A stretch of DNA of 64,000 bases from Hyphomicrobiales bacterium. GTDB lineage: Bacteria > Pseudomonadota > Alphaproteobacteria > Rhizobiales > Rhizobiaceae. Shown piece after piece: positions 1 through 9,723 of this stretch; positions within the stretch are counted from its first letter, which is position 1, and the number at the start of each line of letters is the position of its first letter. The notes under the pieces are model-generated. The model was not told where the DNA came from. It saw only the letters and a program-made list of their open reading frames with translations, and made no database searches. The stretch spans positions 100,727 through 164,726 of the forward strand of contig UCIT01000013.1 in assembly GCA_900472625.1 (NCBI GenBank), read 5' to 3'. Both the position numbers and the translations under genes were made by a program.

Positions 1-110
1 TCCGATAACGGGACGGGGTCAGTTTAGGGAAGGGCGGGGCGACGGGGAAAATCGAAACGGAAATTTCTCGTAAGCCATTGGTCTCGAACGGAAACCACAC
101 CCGCAACATC

Positions 111-253
111 CCTCATTCCTGTGCTCGTCACAGGAATCCAGTCAGCCCAAGTCCTTGGGCATGGAAGACTCCTCCTTCCGCCAAAAAGAAATCACTCATT
201 CACGGCGCGGACGCGCCGTGGCTGGATCCCCACCACAAGGGTGGGGATGAAGG
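111..253. repeat. Mosaic palindromic intergenic repeat, copy 1
   Basis: The left 50 bases (111-160) match positions 11110-11159 with one difference, so this is a dispersed element. It contains two tight hairpins: 145-160 (7-bp stem, GCCCAAG/CTTGGGC) and 201-220 (9-bp stem, 2-base loop). The right part, 222-253, does not pair with the left arm as it does in the second copy. Instead it forms its own hairpin (CCCCACC/GGGTGGGG). Same design with an exchanged arm fits the mosaic elements known from rhizobial intergenic regions. The rest of 1-531 holds no gene that I can support. Confidence 0.75.
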
Positions 254-531
254 GGCGAGGGTGAGGGCGTACACCGCGGCGGAGAGGTCAGTAGCCAGGC
301 GCGTAAAGCATTCCGTCCACACATCCATTCCCCTCGCTACCGACAAAACCCGCGTCCCGCATATTGCATCGCAGCGACCATGGCGCTTATAACGGTCTCA
401 CTCACCACGGACCCGGTGAAACTCCGGGTGGCTCTTCTGGCCGCCGATCCGCCAGACAACGCAAAACCTGCACGCCACCATGAACGCCCGACACGCGGCG
501 TTCGGCCACGCTTTGCGAAAGACATCATCTC

Positions 532-1998
532 ATGCACGCATCCTCCATCCGCCGGGATTGGTTCGCCAATCCGACGCGCGAAATGCTCGCCGGCGCCGTC
601 GCCACCTTTGCGCTGATCCCCGAGGTCATCGCCTTCTCCTTCGTCGCCGGCGTCGATCCTCAGGTCGGTCTGTTCGCCTCCTTCGTCATCGGCATCGTCA
701 TCGCCTTTACAGGCGGACGCCCGGCGATGATTTCGGCGGCGGCGGGATCAGTGGCCTTGGTCGCGGCCCCGCTCGTCCATGCCCACGGCTTGCCCTATCT
801 GTTTGCAGCCGGCCTGCTCGCCGGCGTCATCCAGATCGTTTTCGGCCTGTTGAAGCTCGGCGTCTTGATGCGCTTCGTGTCGAAATCGGTGCGGACCGGT
901 TTCGTCAACGCGCTGGCGATCCTGATTTTCGGGGCGCAGCTACCGCATATCATCGGCGGCGATTGGATCGCCTACCTGATGCTGGCGGCCGGTCTCGTGG
1001 TCATCTATGTCGCGCCGCGCATCACCACCGCCATTCCGTCGCCGCTGATCTGCATCCTGCTCCTGACTATCGCTGCGATTGCTTTCGATCTTCCGGTGCT
1101 GACCGTGGCTGATCTCGGCAAGCTGCCGGATTCGTTGCCAGTCTTCGGCTGGCCGTCGGTGCCGCTGAACCTTGAGACGTTGAAGATCATCGCCGGCCCG
1201 GCGCTGGCGATCGCCATGGTCGGCCTGCTGGAATCTATGATGACCGCAAGTGTCGTCGACGATCTCACCGACACCGCAAGCAACAAGAACCGCGAATGCA
1301 CCGGCCTCGGCATCGCCAACGCCTCCGCCAGCCTGTTCGGCGGCATCGCCGGCTGCGGCATGATCGGCCAGACGGTGAGCAACGTGAAATATGGCGGCCG
1401 TGGTCGTCTCTCGACGCTGTTTGCCGGCGCGCTGCTGTTGATCCTGATGGTGCTGTTGAAGCCGTGGGTATCTGAGGTGCCGGTGGCGGCGCTGGTGGCG
1501 ATCATGGTCATGGTGTCGATCGACACCTTCGACTGGTCGTCGCTGAAGACCATGGTGGTGCACCCGAAGACCTCGAGCATCGTCATGCTGGCGACCGTCG
1601 TCGTCACCGTCTTCAGCGCCAACCTGGCGCTCGGCGTCACCGTCGGCGTGCTCCTGAGCGGGGTGTTCTTCACCTTCAAGGTCGCCAAGCTGCTGAAGGT
1701 CGAGGCAGCAACGGATGCCGCTGCGAAACAAGTCTCCTACCGCGTCTCCGGCCAAGTGTTCTTCGCCTCCGCCGACGTCTTCATCGACGCCTTCGATATC
1801 GCCGAGGCCGAGGGCATGGCCGTTACGATCGACGTGTCGCAGGCGCATTTCTGGGACATCACCGCGGTGGCAGCGCTGGACCGGGTGGTGCAGCGTTTTC
1901 GGGCGCATGGCGCTGCGATCGACGTCATCGGTCTCAACGAGGCGAGCGCGACCCTGATCGGCAGGCTCGACAATGCGCCTGATCTCAAGGAGGTCTGA
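532..1998 (+). CDS. SulP-family inorganic anion transporter with STAS domain
   Basis: Inner-membrane anion transporter of the SulP (SLC26-like) family, 488 residues. Roughly residues 17-390 are hydrophobic and hold about ten to twelve membrane segments. The early segment with AFSFVAGVDPQVGLFAS matches the family's conserved region after TM1. From about residue 400 to the end the protein is soluble and resembles a STAS domain (VTIDVSQAHFWDITAVAAL). Substrate cannot be read from sequence; sulfate, bicarbonate or dicarboxylates are all possible in this family. No clear Shine-Dalgarno precedes the chosen ATG; an ATG at 583 would cut into the first conserved segment. It stands alone, with 248 bases to the next gene. 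Confidence 0.9.
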   Translation: MHASSIRRDWFANPTREMLAGAVATFALIPEVIAFSFVAGVDPQVGLFASFVIGIVIAFTGGRPAMISAAAGSVALVAAPLVHAHGLPYLFAAGLLAGVIQIVFGLLKLGVLMRFVSKSVRTGFVNALAILIFGAQLPHIIGGDWIAYLMLAAGLVVIYVAPRITTAIPSPLICILLLTIAAIAFDLPVLTVADLGKLPDSLPVFGWPSVPLNLETLKIIAGPALAIAMVGLLESMMTASVVDDLTDTASNKNRECTGLGIANASASLFGGIAGCGMIGQTVSNVKYGGRGRLSTLFAGALLLILMVLLKPWVSEVPVAALVAIMVMVSIDTFDWSSLKTMVVHPKTSSIVMLATVVVTVFSANLALGVTVGVLLSGVFFTFKVAKLLKVEAATDAAAKQVSYRVSGQVFFASADVFIDAFDIAEAEGMAVTIDVSQAHFWDITAVAALDRVVQRFRAHGAAIDVIGLNEASATLIGRLDNAPDLKEV

Positions 1999-2246
1999 GC
2001 GGTACATCAGGGCTGTAACAAAACGGCCCGCACCGGCGTATAATGATCGCGTCAGGAAAAATCAGGCATAACGGCATGTCTGTCGCGAGGGCAATCCTCG
2101 CCTGCGTCAGCCGGCGATCGTGCCGTGGCTGCGGGTTATGGCCAGGATACGGGCGGCACCACGTGTGGTGTCGCGACGGTCTCGGCCAGAGAGCCGGCAG
2201 GCCGATGCACGTCGACCGGGGGATCAGAGCCGAAGGAAAGACTGTG

Positions 2247-3038
2247 ATGATCAACAGACGAACGTTTTCGACTGCGCTGCTGGCTGGTGCTGCTGCCTCT
2301 CTCGTCTCCAAGCGCGGGATGGCCGCCACGGCGCAACCTGCCGCTATGTCGGCGCCGGTCAAGGCGCGCAATATCGTTCTGGCGCACGGGCTGTTCGCCG
2401 ACGGTTCCTGCTGGACGGAGGTAATCGGTCGGTTGCAGGCGGCGGGCTTCAACGCTACCGCCGTGCAGAACCCGTTGACGACGCTGCCGGAGGCTGTTGC
2501 CTCGGTGCAAAAGGTGCTGGATCGCCAGGACGGACCGACGGTTCTCGTCGGGCACTCTTTCTCCGGCATGCTGGTCTCCGAGACCGGTGTCCACCCAAAG
2601 GTCTCCGCGCTGGTCTATATCGCAGCCCGTGCACCCGATGCCGGCGAGGACTATACGGCGCTGGCAAAGACCTATCCGACCCCGCCGGCCTCGGCCGGTA
2701 TCGTCTTTGATGGCGATGAGGGACGGTTGACCGAGGAGGCGTTCCTGCGCGATTTCGCCGGCGATCTCCCGGAGGCGAAGGCCAGGCTGCTCTATGCGGT
2801 GCAGGAGCCGTTCCACAAGGCGCTGCTGACGGGAAAGACCACGCAGGCGGCCTGGCGCTCCAAGCCGAGCTGGTATGCAGTGTCGACGGAGGATCGGACG
2901 ATCAACCCGGATCTCGAGCGCTTCATGGCCAAGCGCATGGGCGCAAAGACGATCGAGCTCAAATCCAGCCACCTGTCGCTGATCTCGCATCCTGACGAGA
3001 TCGCGCAGCTGATCATCGAGGCTGCCAGCGGCCGCTGA
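2247..3038 (+). CDS. Tat-exported alpha/beta hydrolase
   Basis: Alpha/beta-hydrolase fold enzyme, about 263 residues, probably periplasmic. The N terminus MINRRTFSTALLAGAAASL resembles a twin-arginine signal (RRTF followed by a hydrophobic stretch), with possible cleavage near AMA/AT. The oxyanion region is AHGLFADGSCW, the nucleophile elbow is GHSFSG, and the likely catalytic histidine lies in SSHLSLISHPDE near the C terminus. The start at 2247 is chosen because GAAGGAAAG lies just upstream and the signal peptide begins there; an open frame extends back to 2043 but has no coding character. Similar proteins are often annotated as esterases or salicylate-esterase-like; the substrate is unknown. 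Confidence 0.85.
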   Translation: MINRRTFSTALLAGAAASLVSKRGMAATAQPAAMSAPVKARNIVLAHGLFADGSCWTEVIGRLQAAGFNATAVQNPLTTLPEAVASVQKVLDRQDGPTVLVGHSFSGMLVSETGVHPKVSALVYIAARAPDAGEDYTALAKTYPTPPASAGIVFDGDEGRLTEEAFLRDFAGDLPEAKARLLYAVQEPFHKALLTGKTTQAAWRSKPSWYAVSTEDRTINPDLERFMAKRMGAKTIELKSSHLSLISHPDEIAQLIIEAASGR

Positions 3039-3071
3039 GCGGGCGTGCAATGAGCAGGCGTCGCGGTCGGC

Positions 3072-4412
3072 TTACGACCGCGACGAAAACAGCGAGGCGA
3101 AGGTTGATCTCGGCTTGTCAGGCATGCTGGTGACGACCACCAGCTGCCGGATGTCTCCGCGCTTGAAGGCGGCGAGGAAGCGCTTGTAATCCTTGAAGGA
3201 CACGCAGCCGTTGGAATCGCCACGCGCGCCCAGCATATAGGTATGGGCCAGCAGGCCGACGCGGTTGAAGATGTTGCCGGCGCCGCCGACCGGGTTGAGG
3301 CGGATCGCCTCGACGCCGTGGAACAGGCTTTCGCGCATCGTCAGCTGATAGGTGTGTGGCGGTGTCGGGCCGCGCATCTTCTCGTGCACGTATTTCGGAT
3401 TGTCGCGCATCTTGCCGAGGCCGGAATGCGCTTCGAGGCGCTCGCCGTTCGGCAGGTACACGGTATTGGCGGAGATGTCGTAGATGGCCACGCCGGCGCG
3501 GGCGACGGGGCTTGCCTGGCGCTTTGGAACGACAGGGATTTCACCTTCGTCATCGCCGACATCCGGTCGCGCATAGGCCAGCACAGGCTCGGCGGGGCGG
3601 CTAGCGCGGTCGGTGGCGGGCGCACGCTTGCTCATGCCGTCGGGGCGGGCCATCGGCAGGGGTACGGCGGCATCGCTGTCGTTGAGCACCAGACCGAACG
3701 GCTGCGTGGAGGCGTCGCCGCTCGCGTCGTTCTCGACATCGACGCTGGCCACTTCCACGGCTGCCGGCTTGGCGGGGATGGCGGCCGTGCGGCTTTGCTG
3801 CTGCTGTTCGGGCTGCGAGTTAAGCGTCGGGCGCGGCATCGCGGCCAGCGCCAGCAGGGCAGGGCCTTCGATCGCGGCGATCTCGGCCTTCGAGGGAATG
3901 ATGATGCGGTCGGAGTTGCCTGTTCCGGCAGCAGGCTTGGCTGCGGCAACCACGTGATCATCGGCGATCTTGTGCGTCGGCGCTTCGACCGCGCTGGCCA
4001 CCGTCGGTGTGGCAGCTGCCGGCACCGCGTCTGCGATGACAGGGCCGGATTGCCCGACGAATGCCGCCCTCAGAACAGCAGGCGTCAGCACACGGCTGCC
4101 CTTGGCTGATGCTTGAGCATTGCCGGCCGTCAGCACCTGCAGGCGCGAGAACTTGCTGACGTGTATGTTGCGTTCCTTCGGCGCCGCTGTCGCGGCCATC
4201 CGGGGCACCAGCGAAATGTCGCTAAGGGTGTTCTTGTAGGGCGCGGGTGCGATCGCATGCATGGTCGCGACTGTCGTGACGATCCACGCAGAAGCGGCAA
4301 AACCTGCACCGATGAGACCTGCACCCGAGATAAGGCGGAATGAGCGGCTGAAACGAGTTATGGACGTACCTATTGGCCTGGTATTGGCAAACACATCGAC
4401 CGCAAACGCCAT
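3072..4412 (-). CDS. Membrane-anchored DUF2778 (Tlde1-like) L,D-transpeptidase-type protein
   Basis: A 446-residue protein with three parts: a short cytoplasmic end and one membrane segment (about residues 27-55), a long low-complexity Ala/Pro/Thr-rich stretch (about 60-300), and a C-terminal DUF2778 domain from about 305. The domain keeps the expected Cys-His pair: His390 in LLAHTYMLGARGDSNGC and Cys403 in the same motif. DUF2778 is related to the Tlde1 family, whose founding member is a type VI secretion effector with L,D-transpeptidase fold. Here there is no secretion-system or immunity gene nearby and the protein is anchored, so a housekeeping cell-wall role is more likely. That role is inference. 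Confidence 0.8.
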   Translation of the reverse strand: MAFAVDVFANTRPIGTSITRFSRSFRLISGAGLIGAGFAASAWIVTTVATMHAIAPAPYKNTLSDISLVPRMAATAAPKERNIHVSKFSRLQVLTAGNAQASAKGSRVLTPAVLRAAFVGQSGPVIADAVPAAATPTVASAVEAPTHKIADDHVVAAAKPAAGTGNSDRIIIPSKAEIAAIEGPALLALAAMPRPTLNSQPEQQQQSRTAAIPAKPAAVEVASVDVENDASGDASTQPFGLVLNDSDAAVPLPMARPDGMSKRAPATDRASRPAEPVLAYARPDVGDDEGEIPVVPKRQASPVARAGVAIYDISANTVYLPNGERLEAHSGLGKMRDNPKYVHEKMRGPTPPHTYQLTMRESLFHGVEAIRLNPVGGAGNIFNRVGLLAHTYMLGARGDSNGCVSFKDYKRFLAAFKRGDIRQLVVVTSMPDKPRSTFASLFSSRS

Positions 4413-4761
4413 GATACTCGTCTTTCACAACTCGTTACTAAGGCCGGCGGTACTGATAGATGGATACTTCTACGCCGGGGCCGGTAATGCAGCATCGGGG
4501 CCAAAATGCGGCCCGGCGTCATTTCCGATTGGCTCTCAGAATGACAAATTATGGTAACCAATTTCTTTACGTGAGCGATCGCTGTATCAAAATTCGCCAA
4601 GCCGGCCGCTAACCCCATTGATGTCGTTTGGTTTTTTGTGAGGCCGCAAAAGAACACGCCGCCGCGATCACCTGTGCCGCAACCGGAATAAGTATTAGCA
4701 AGAAATCATATGCGGATTGTGCTATAGGTGTCCCGCTCGGCTTTTTTGAGGGGGAACGCTG
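4413..4761. other. Divergent intergenic region
   Basis: This 349-base gap separates the divergently transcribed DUF2778 gene and the methyltransferase, so it should hold both promoters. It is locally more AT-rich around 4540-4720 than its flanks. I see no RNA gene, repeat or convincing operator. The sequence GAGGGGGAACG just before 4762 is the ribosome binding site of the methyltransferase. Confidence 0.5.
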
Positions 4762-5781
4762 ATGTCTTCTCAACAGAATGCGCCCGCGGGCGATGTCTCG
4801 CCGGCCTTGCTTGTGGATGCGATGTTCGCTGTTCGCAAGACGGCTGCAATCAAGGCGGCTATCGAGCTCGATCTGTTCACCACCATCGGCACCGGCCGCA
4901 CCGCGGCGGCTGCCGCTGCCGAGACCGGCTGCGCCGAACGTGGCATTCGCATTCTCTGCGACTATCTCGTGGTCCACGGATTCCTGACCAAAAGCGGCAA
5001 CACCTACGCCCTGACGCCGTCAAGCGCCGTCTTTCTCGATCGCCATTCGCCCGGCTACATGGGCGCCGCCATCGATTTCATCGCAGCACCCGAGATGACC
5101 TCGCAGTTCCTCGACGATCCCGCCGCCTGCGTGCGCAACGGCGGCGCCCGGGGCCTCGCCAACCTGTCGCCGGACAATCCTGTCTGGGTTCGCTTCGCCC
5201 GCGCCATGGGCGCCTTCACCGGCGGTGCCGGACGCAGCCTTGCCGCCGAGGTCGCGACGTGGCCGGTGCTGCCAGCAAAGGTCCTCGATATCGCCGCCGG
5301 TCCCGGCTATTTCGGCATCGAGATCGCCAGGGCGATCCCGCAGGCGAAAGTCGTCGCGCTCGACTGGAAGCCGGTGCTGGCGCTGACGCAAGAGAATGCG
5401 CAGGCCGCCGGCGTCGCCTCCCGCTTCGACTTCATCGCCGGCAGCGCCTTCGATGTCGATTGGGGCAGGGATTACGACCTGATCATGCTGCCGAATTTCC
5501 TGCATCATTTCGACATGGACGGCTGCGCCGCATTGCTGAACAAGGCGCGCGGCAGTCTGGCGCCTGATGGCAAGCTGATTGCCGTCGAGTTCGTGCCCAA
5601 CGAGGATCGCGTCTCGCCCGACTTCCCCGCCGCCTTTGCCTGGGAGATGCTGGCGACCACGCCCAGGGGCGACGCCTACACCGCGGCCGATCTGCGCCGT
5701 ATGGGAGAGATGGCGGGTTTTCGCGATGCGACCATCTCGCCAATGCCGCCGTCCCCGGCGAGCCTGATCGTGTTCAGCTGA
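4762..5781 (+). CDS. SAM-dependent O-methyltransferase-like protein
   Basis: Class I SAM-dependent methyltransferase of 339 residues, cytoplasmic. The N-terminal third resembles the winged-helix dimerisation domain of plant-type (acetylserotonin-like) O-methyltransferases: KAAIELDLFTTIG and RILCDYLVVHGFL. The SAM-binding motif I is VLDIAAGPGYFGIEIA (about residues 174-189), and FLHHFD follows at the usual distance for motif IV. A strong GAGGGGG site lies ahead of the ATG. Substrate is unknown. It is unrelated in operon terms to phaC, which converges on it 20 bases downstream. A second methyltransferase of similar design is found at 14948-16009. Confidence 0.85.
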   Translation: MSSQQNAPAGDVSPALLVDAMFAVRKTAAIKAAIELDLFTTIGTGRTAAAAAAETGCAERGIRILCDYLVVHGFLTKSGNTYALTPSSAVFLDRHSPGYMGAAIDFIAAPEMTSQFLDDPAACVRNGGARGLANLSPDNPVWVRFARAMGAFTGGAGRSLAAEVATWPVLPAKVLDIAAGPGYFGIEIARAIPQAKVVALDWKPVLALTQENAQAAGVASRFDFIAGSAFDVDWGRDYDLIMLPNFLHHFDMDGCAALLNKARGSLAPDGKLIAVEFVPNEDRVSPDFPAAFAWEMLATTPRGDAYTAADLRRMGEMAGFRDATISPMPPSPASLIVFS

Positions 5782-5800
5782 TGCGTAAGCCGCAAACGAC

Positions 5801-7639
5801 CTACGCCCGCTCCAGCACGTAGCTGCCCGGCGCTTCCTCGAGCGCGTTGAGCGCATCGCCGCCGGGTTTGCGTGATGGTACCCGCTTGCCGTCCTTTGCT
5901 TCGATCCAGGCCTGCCAGTGCGGCCACCAGGACCCTGCGGTTTCTTCGGCGGTGGTGAGCCAGTCCTCGTATTCGCCCTTGGCGGCGGCGCCGGTCCAGA
6001 ACTGGTACTTCTTCTTGTCAGGCGGATTGACGACGCCGGCGATATGGCCGGAGCCTGCGAGCACGAAATCCACCTTGCCGCCGAAGAACCGGCTGCCGAG
6101 GAACACGGATTTCGCCGGCGCGATATGGTCCTCGCGCGTGGCGAGATTGTAGATCGGGATGCGCACGCTCTTCAGCGATACCGTCTGCCCGTCCAGCACC
6201 ATCTCGCCCTTGGTGAGCGCATTGTTGAGATAGCAGTTGCGCAGGTAGAAGGCGTGGTTGGCGGCGGCCATCCGGGTCGAATCGGCGTTCCAGAACAGCA
6301 GGTCGAAGGGCATCGGCTCCTGACCCTTCAGGTAGTTGTTGACGACATAGGGCCAGATCAGCTCGGAGGCGCGCAGCATGTTGAAGGCCGTCGCCATCTT
6401 CGAACCGTCGAGATAGCCGGTCACGTCCATGTAGCTCTCGAGCCGCGACAACTGTTCCTCGTCGACGAACACCTTGAGATCGCCGGCATGGGTGAAGTCG
6501 ACCTGCGTGGTGAACAGCGTCGCCGAGCGGATGCGCTTGTTCTTCTCCTTGGCGTGCAGGGCAAGCGTTGCCGAGAGCAGCGTGCCGCCGACGCAGTAGC
6601 CGATCGCGTTGACTTCCTTCTCGCCGGTGGCCTTCTCGATCGTGTCGAGCGCGAAATCGATCCCTTCGCGGGCATAGGCTGCCCAGTCCTTGGCGGCGTG
6701 GCGTGCGTCGGGGTTGACCCAGGAGATGACGAACACCGTCTGTCCCTGATCGACGCACCACTTGATGAAGCTCTTCTGCGGATTGAGGTCGAGGATGTAG
6801 AACTTGTTGATCCAGGGCGGGCAGATGAGGAGAGGGCGCTTCAGCACCGTTTCCGTTGCCGGTTCGTACTGGATGATCTGGCAGATTTCGTTCTGCGCGA
6901 TCACCTTGCCCGGCGTCAGCGCCATGTCGCGGCCGACGGCGAACTTCGTCATGTCGGTCTGCCGAAGCTTCAGGTCGCCATGGCCGGCCATGATGTCCTC
7001 GGTCAGCATCTTCATGCCGCGCACAAGGTTCTCGCCGCTGCTGGCGATTGTCTCGCGATAGAGCTGCGGATTGGTGGCGATGAAATTGGTCGGCGAGATC
7101 GCGGCGGTGATCTGTTTGACGTAGAAATTCGCCTTCTGCCGGGTATGCTCGTCCAGCCCCTCGGTCTCGGTCACCAGCTTTTCCGCCCAGTCAGAGGTGA
7201 TGAAATAGGCCTGCTTGAGGAACTCGAAGAACGGGTTCTTCTCCCAATCCTGGTCGGCGAAGCGCTTGTCCTTGCGCTCCGGCTCCGGTTCGGGCGATTC
7301 GCCCTGCATGCGCTGCATCGAGCGCATCCACACGCCGAAGAAGCTGGTCATCAGCTTGGTCTGTGCATCGAAGGCGCGGCGCGGGTCGGAGATCCAGTAT
7401 TCGCTGACCTTGGAGAGCGTCTTGACCATATCGGTCATTGGGTCGGCGGGGTTGTCACGGATTTCGCCGCTCTCGCGCGGGGCGAGCCAGGCGGACGCTG
7501 CCTTGCCGAGGTTCTCAAGGGCGCGGGCGACATTCATCGCCATCGTTTCCGGGTCCTTCAGCAGGAACGGGTCGAATTCTTTGGTATCGAACTCCGGGGC
7601 ATTGGCCTTGTCGCCGGTCTCCTGCTTGCTGTCGGTCAC
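5801..7639 (-). CDS. phaC: Class I poly(3-hydroxyalkanoate) synthase
   Basis: Polymerises (R)-3-hydroxyacyl-CoA into polyhydroxybutyrate on the carbon granule surface. Length 612 residues fits class I synthases. The lipase-like box is GYCVGGT, holding the catalytic cysteine; the aspartate and histidine are in TREDHIAPAKSVF and GSGHIAGVVNPP. The start is GTG at 7639, preceded by GGAGGAACCGC. phaA and phaB are not nearby, as is usual in rhizobia, but a phasin gene lies in this window at 27502. It is divergent from the lipoprotein gene at 7792 and converges with the methyltransferase. Confidence 0.97.
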   Translation of the reverse strand: MTDSKQETGDKANAPEFDTKEFDPFLLKDPETMAMNVARALENLGKAASAWLAPRESGEIRDNPADPMTDMVKTLSKVSEYWISDPRRAFDAQTKLMTSFFGVWMRSMQRMQGESPEPEPERKDKRFADQDWEKNPFFEFLKQAYFITSDWAEKLVTETEGLDEHTRQKANFYVKQITAAISPTNFIATNPQLYRETIASSGENLVRGMKMLTEDIMAGHGDLKLRQTDMTKFAVGRDMALTPGKVIAQNEICQIIQYEPATETVLKRPLLICPPWINKFYILDLNPQKSFIKWCVDQGQTVFVISWVNPDARHAAKDWAAYAREGIDFALDTIEKATGEKEVNAIGYCVGGTLLSATLALHAKEKNKRIRSATLFTTQVDFTHAGDLKVFVDEEQLSRLESYMDVTGYLDGSKMATAFNMLRASELIWPYVVNNYLKGQEPMPFDLLFWNADSTRMAAANHAFYLRNCYLNNALTKGEMVLDGQTVSLKSVRIPIYNLATREDHIAPAKSVFLGSRFFGGKVDFVLAGSGHIAGVVNPPDKKKYQFWTGAAAKGEYEDWLTTAEETAGSWWPHWQAWIEAKDGKRVPSRKPGGDALNALEEAPGSYVLERA

Positions 7640-7791
7640 GCGGTTCCTCCGGCGGCAGCATGTTTCTCCAAATCAAGTTGTAACCGGTGCGATCAAGAAA
7701 ACAAGTTCTGCCAAGCCCGCTTCATGCTATTGCTTTGTTCGGACGTCGAATTTAACAAGTCGATGCAGCTTAAGGATCTGGAACCTCCGGC

Positions 7792-8208
7792 ATGACCAAA
7801 ACAGGCATTCGCACCATCGCAAACGTGACCCGCATCGCGCTCATCGGCGCCGCCGCGGCCATGGCGCTTGCCGGATGCATGCGCACGCCCGAGGAAAAAG
7901 CCGAGATCGCAGCCAGACGCGCGGCACCGACCGCCGTGGTCATGAACGCCACCAAGGGCGAGGCGCCGACCGAGGGCGGCCTGTCGCACTCGCGTGATGG
8001 CTATCCGGGCTTCGGTGCGCCGCTGACGGCGGCCAACGTGCAGATGAACGACGAAGAGGCAGCCGGTCTGCAGCAGAAGCTGACGGCGCTGAGCAATCGT
8101 CGCAAGGCCGGCACGATTTCCGAGGCCGAGTACCAGCGCCGGGTGGCGGAATACCGCAAGCTCGCCGCCGATCACGGCCAAGAGACGCTGTCCGAAATCA
8201 CCAAATAA
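7792..8208 (+). CDS. Small putative lipoprotein
   Basis: A 138-residue protein not assigned to a named family. The N terminus has a basic start, a hydrophobic stretch and a lipobox (MALAGC), with Cys at about residue 29, so export and lipidation are expected. The mature part begins with a charged helix (RTPEEKAEIAARRAAP). It ends with a helical region that resembles a short oligomerisation (SHOCT-like) motif, LSNRRKAGTISEAEYQRRVA. It is divergent from phaC over 152 bases. Function is unknown; an envelope role is the only safe inference. Confidence 0.75.
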   Translation: MTKTGIRTIANVTRIALIGAAAAMALAGCMRTPEEKAEIAARRAAPTAVVMNATKGEAPTEGGLSHSRDGYPGFGAPLTAANVQMNDEEAAGLQQKLTALSNRRKAGTISEAEYQRRVAEYRKLAADHGQETLSEITK

Positions 8209-8434
8209 GCCCTTGCCTTCTCGGGCGTTTGGAAGCAAAGCCTTCCTGAAGTAGCGGAAGATGAAATTTTCCTGGTAATGCGTGAGACTGCCCGGCGTTC
8301 GTCAAAGAATCGCCGCGCGCTGACAGTCTGATGAATACGGCATTGGCGATTCTGAAGTTCGTATCGCCAGTTGCCGGGAGTTAGGACGAACTTCGAGTGG
8401 CGGTCATGGTGGCCGCGTTTCCGTGGGGAAAGAA

Positions 8435-9655
8435 ATGGAAGAGTTTCACAAAGTCCGGCGTTTGCCGCCTTATGTTTTCGAACAGGTCAACCGTTTGAAA
8501 GCAAGCGCGCGAGCGGGTGGAGCCGATATCATCGATCTCGGCATGGGAAACCCTGACCTGCCGACACCCAAGGCGATCGTCGACAAGCTGTGCGAAGTGG
8601 TCCAGGACCCGCGCACGCACCGCTACTCCTCGTCCAAGGGCATTCCCGGCCTGCGCCGCGCCCAGGCCGCCTATTACGCCCGCCGCTTCGGCGTGAAGCT
8701 CAACCCGGATACGCAGGTGGTCGCCACCCTCGGCTCCAAGGAAGGCTTCGCCAACATGGCGCAGGCGATCACCGCCCCCGGCGACGTCATCCTCTGCCCG
8801 AACCCGACCTATCCGATTCACGCCTTCGGCTTCCTGATGGCAGGAGGCGTGATCCGCTCGCTGCCGGTCGAGCCTGATGAAAGCTTCTTCCCGCCGCTCG
8901 AGCGCGCCGTGAAGCACTCGATCCCGAAGCCGCTGGCGCTGATCATCAACTACCCGTCGAACCCGACGGCCTATGTCGCGACGCTCGATTTCTACAAGGA
9001 CGTGATCGCGTTTGCCAAGAAGCACGACATCATCGTGCTGTCGGACCTGGCCTATTCGGAAATCTACTTCGACGACAACGCTCCGCCTCCGTCCGTTCTG
9101 GAAGTGCCTGGCGCGATCGACGTCTGCGTCGAGTTCACCTCGATGTCGAAGACCTTTTCCATGCCTGGCTGGCGCATGGGCTTTGCCGTCGGCAACGAGC
9201 GCCTGATCGCCGCCCTGACGCGTGTCAAGTCGTACCTCGATTACGGCGCGTTCACGCCGATCCAGGTGGCGGCGACGCATGCGCTGAATGGCGATGGCTC
9301 GGACATCGCCGAAGTGCGCGGCGTCTACAAGCGCCGCCGCGACGTGATGGTCGACACCTTCGGCAAGGCCGGCTTCGACGTGCCGCCGCCGGCCGCCACG
9401 ATGTTCGCCTGGGCGAAGATCCCGGAGAAGTTTCGCCATCTCGGCTCGCTCGAGTTCTCCAAGCTGCTGGTCGAGAAGGCCGACGTTGCCGTCGCACCCG
9501 GCATCGGCTTCGGCGAGATGGGCGACGATTACGTGCGGCTCGCGCTCGTCGAGAACGAGCACCGCATTCGCCAGGCGGCGCGCAACATCAAGAAATTCCT
9601 GTCGACGGCCGACGAAACGATGCACAACGTCGTCTCGCTGAACGCTCACCGTTGA
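8435..9655 (+). CDS. PLP-dependent class I/II aminotransferase (alanine/LL-DAP aminotransferase type)
   Basis: Fold-type I PLP enzyme of about 406 residues. The PLP lysine is in SMSKTFSMPGWRMGF, preceded by the NYPSNPT substrate/cofactor loop and LSDLAYSE. It resembles proteins annotated as LL-diaminopimelate aminotransferase or as alanine transaminase AlaC. Because it sits directly before homoserine dehydrogenase, an amino-acid biosynthetic role is likely, but exact substrate is open. ATG at 8435 is preferred over GTG at 8423 since GGGGAAAG lies at the right distance upstream. It probably shares a transcript with hom, 68 bases downstream. Confidence 0.9.
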   Translation: MEEFHKVRRLPPYVFEQVNRLKASARAGGADIIDLGMGNPDLPTPKAIVDKLCEVVQDPRTHRYSSSKGIPGLRRAQAAYYARRFGVKLNPDTQVVATLGSKEGFANMAQAITAPGDVILCPNPTYPIHAFGFLMAGGVIRSLPVEPDESFFPPLERAVKHSIPKPLALIINYPSNPTAYVATLDFYKDVIAFAKKHDIIVLSDLAYSEIYFDDNAPPPSVLEVPGAIDVCVEFTSMSKTFSMPGWRMGFAVGNERLIAALTRVKSYLDYGAFTPIQVAATHALNGDGSDIAEVRGVYKRRRDVMVDTFGKAGFDVPPPAATMFAWAKIPEKFRHLGSLEFSKLLVEKADVAVAPGIGFGEMGDDYVRLALVENEHRIRQAARNIKKFLSTADETMHNVVSLNAHR

Positions 9656-9723
9656 TGTAATTCAATCTCTCGACGGCAGCCGCTGCGGCGGCTGCCTCTC
9701 ATGACATATTTCAGGATCGATCC

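Noticed and set aside
78..616. Short open frames in the first 600 bases
   Set aside because: They overlap the repeat or the sulP 5' end in other frames and lack coding character.
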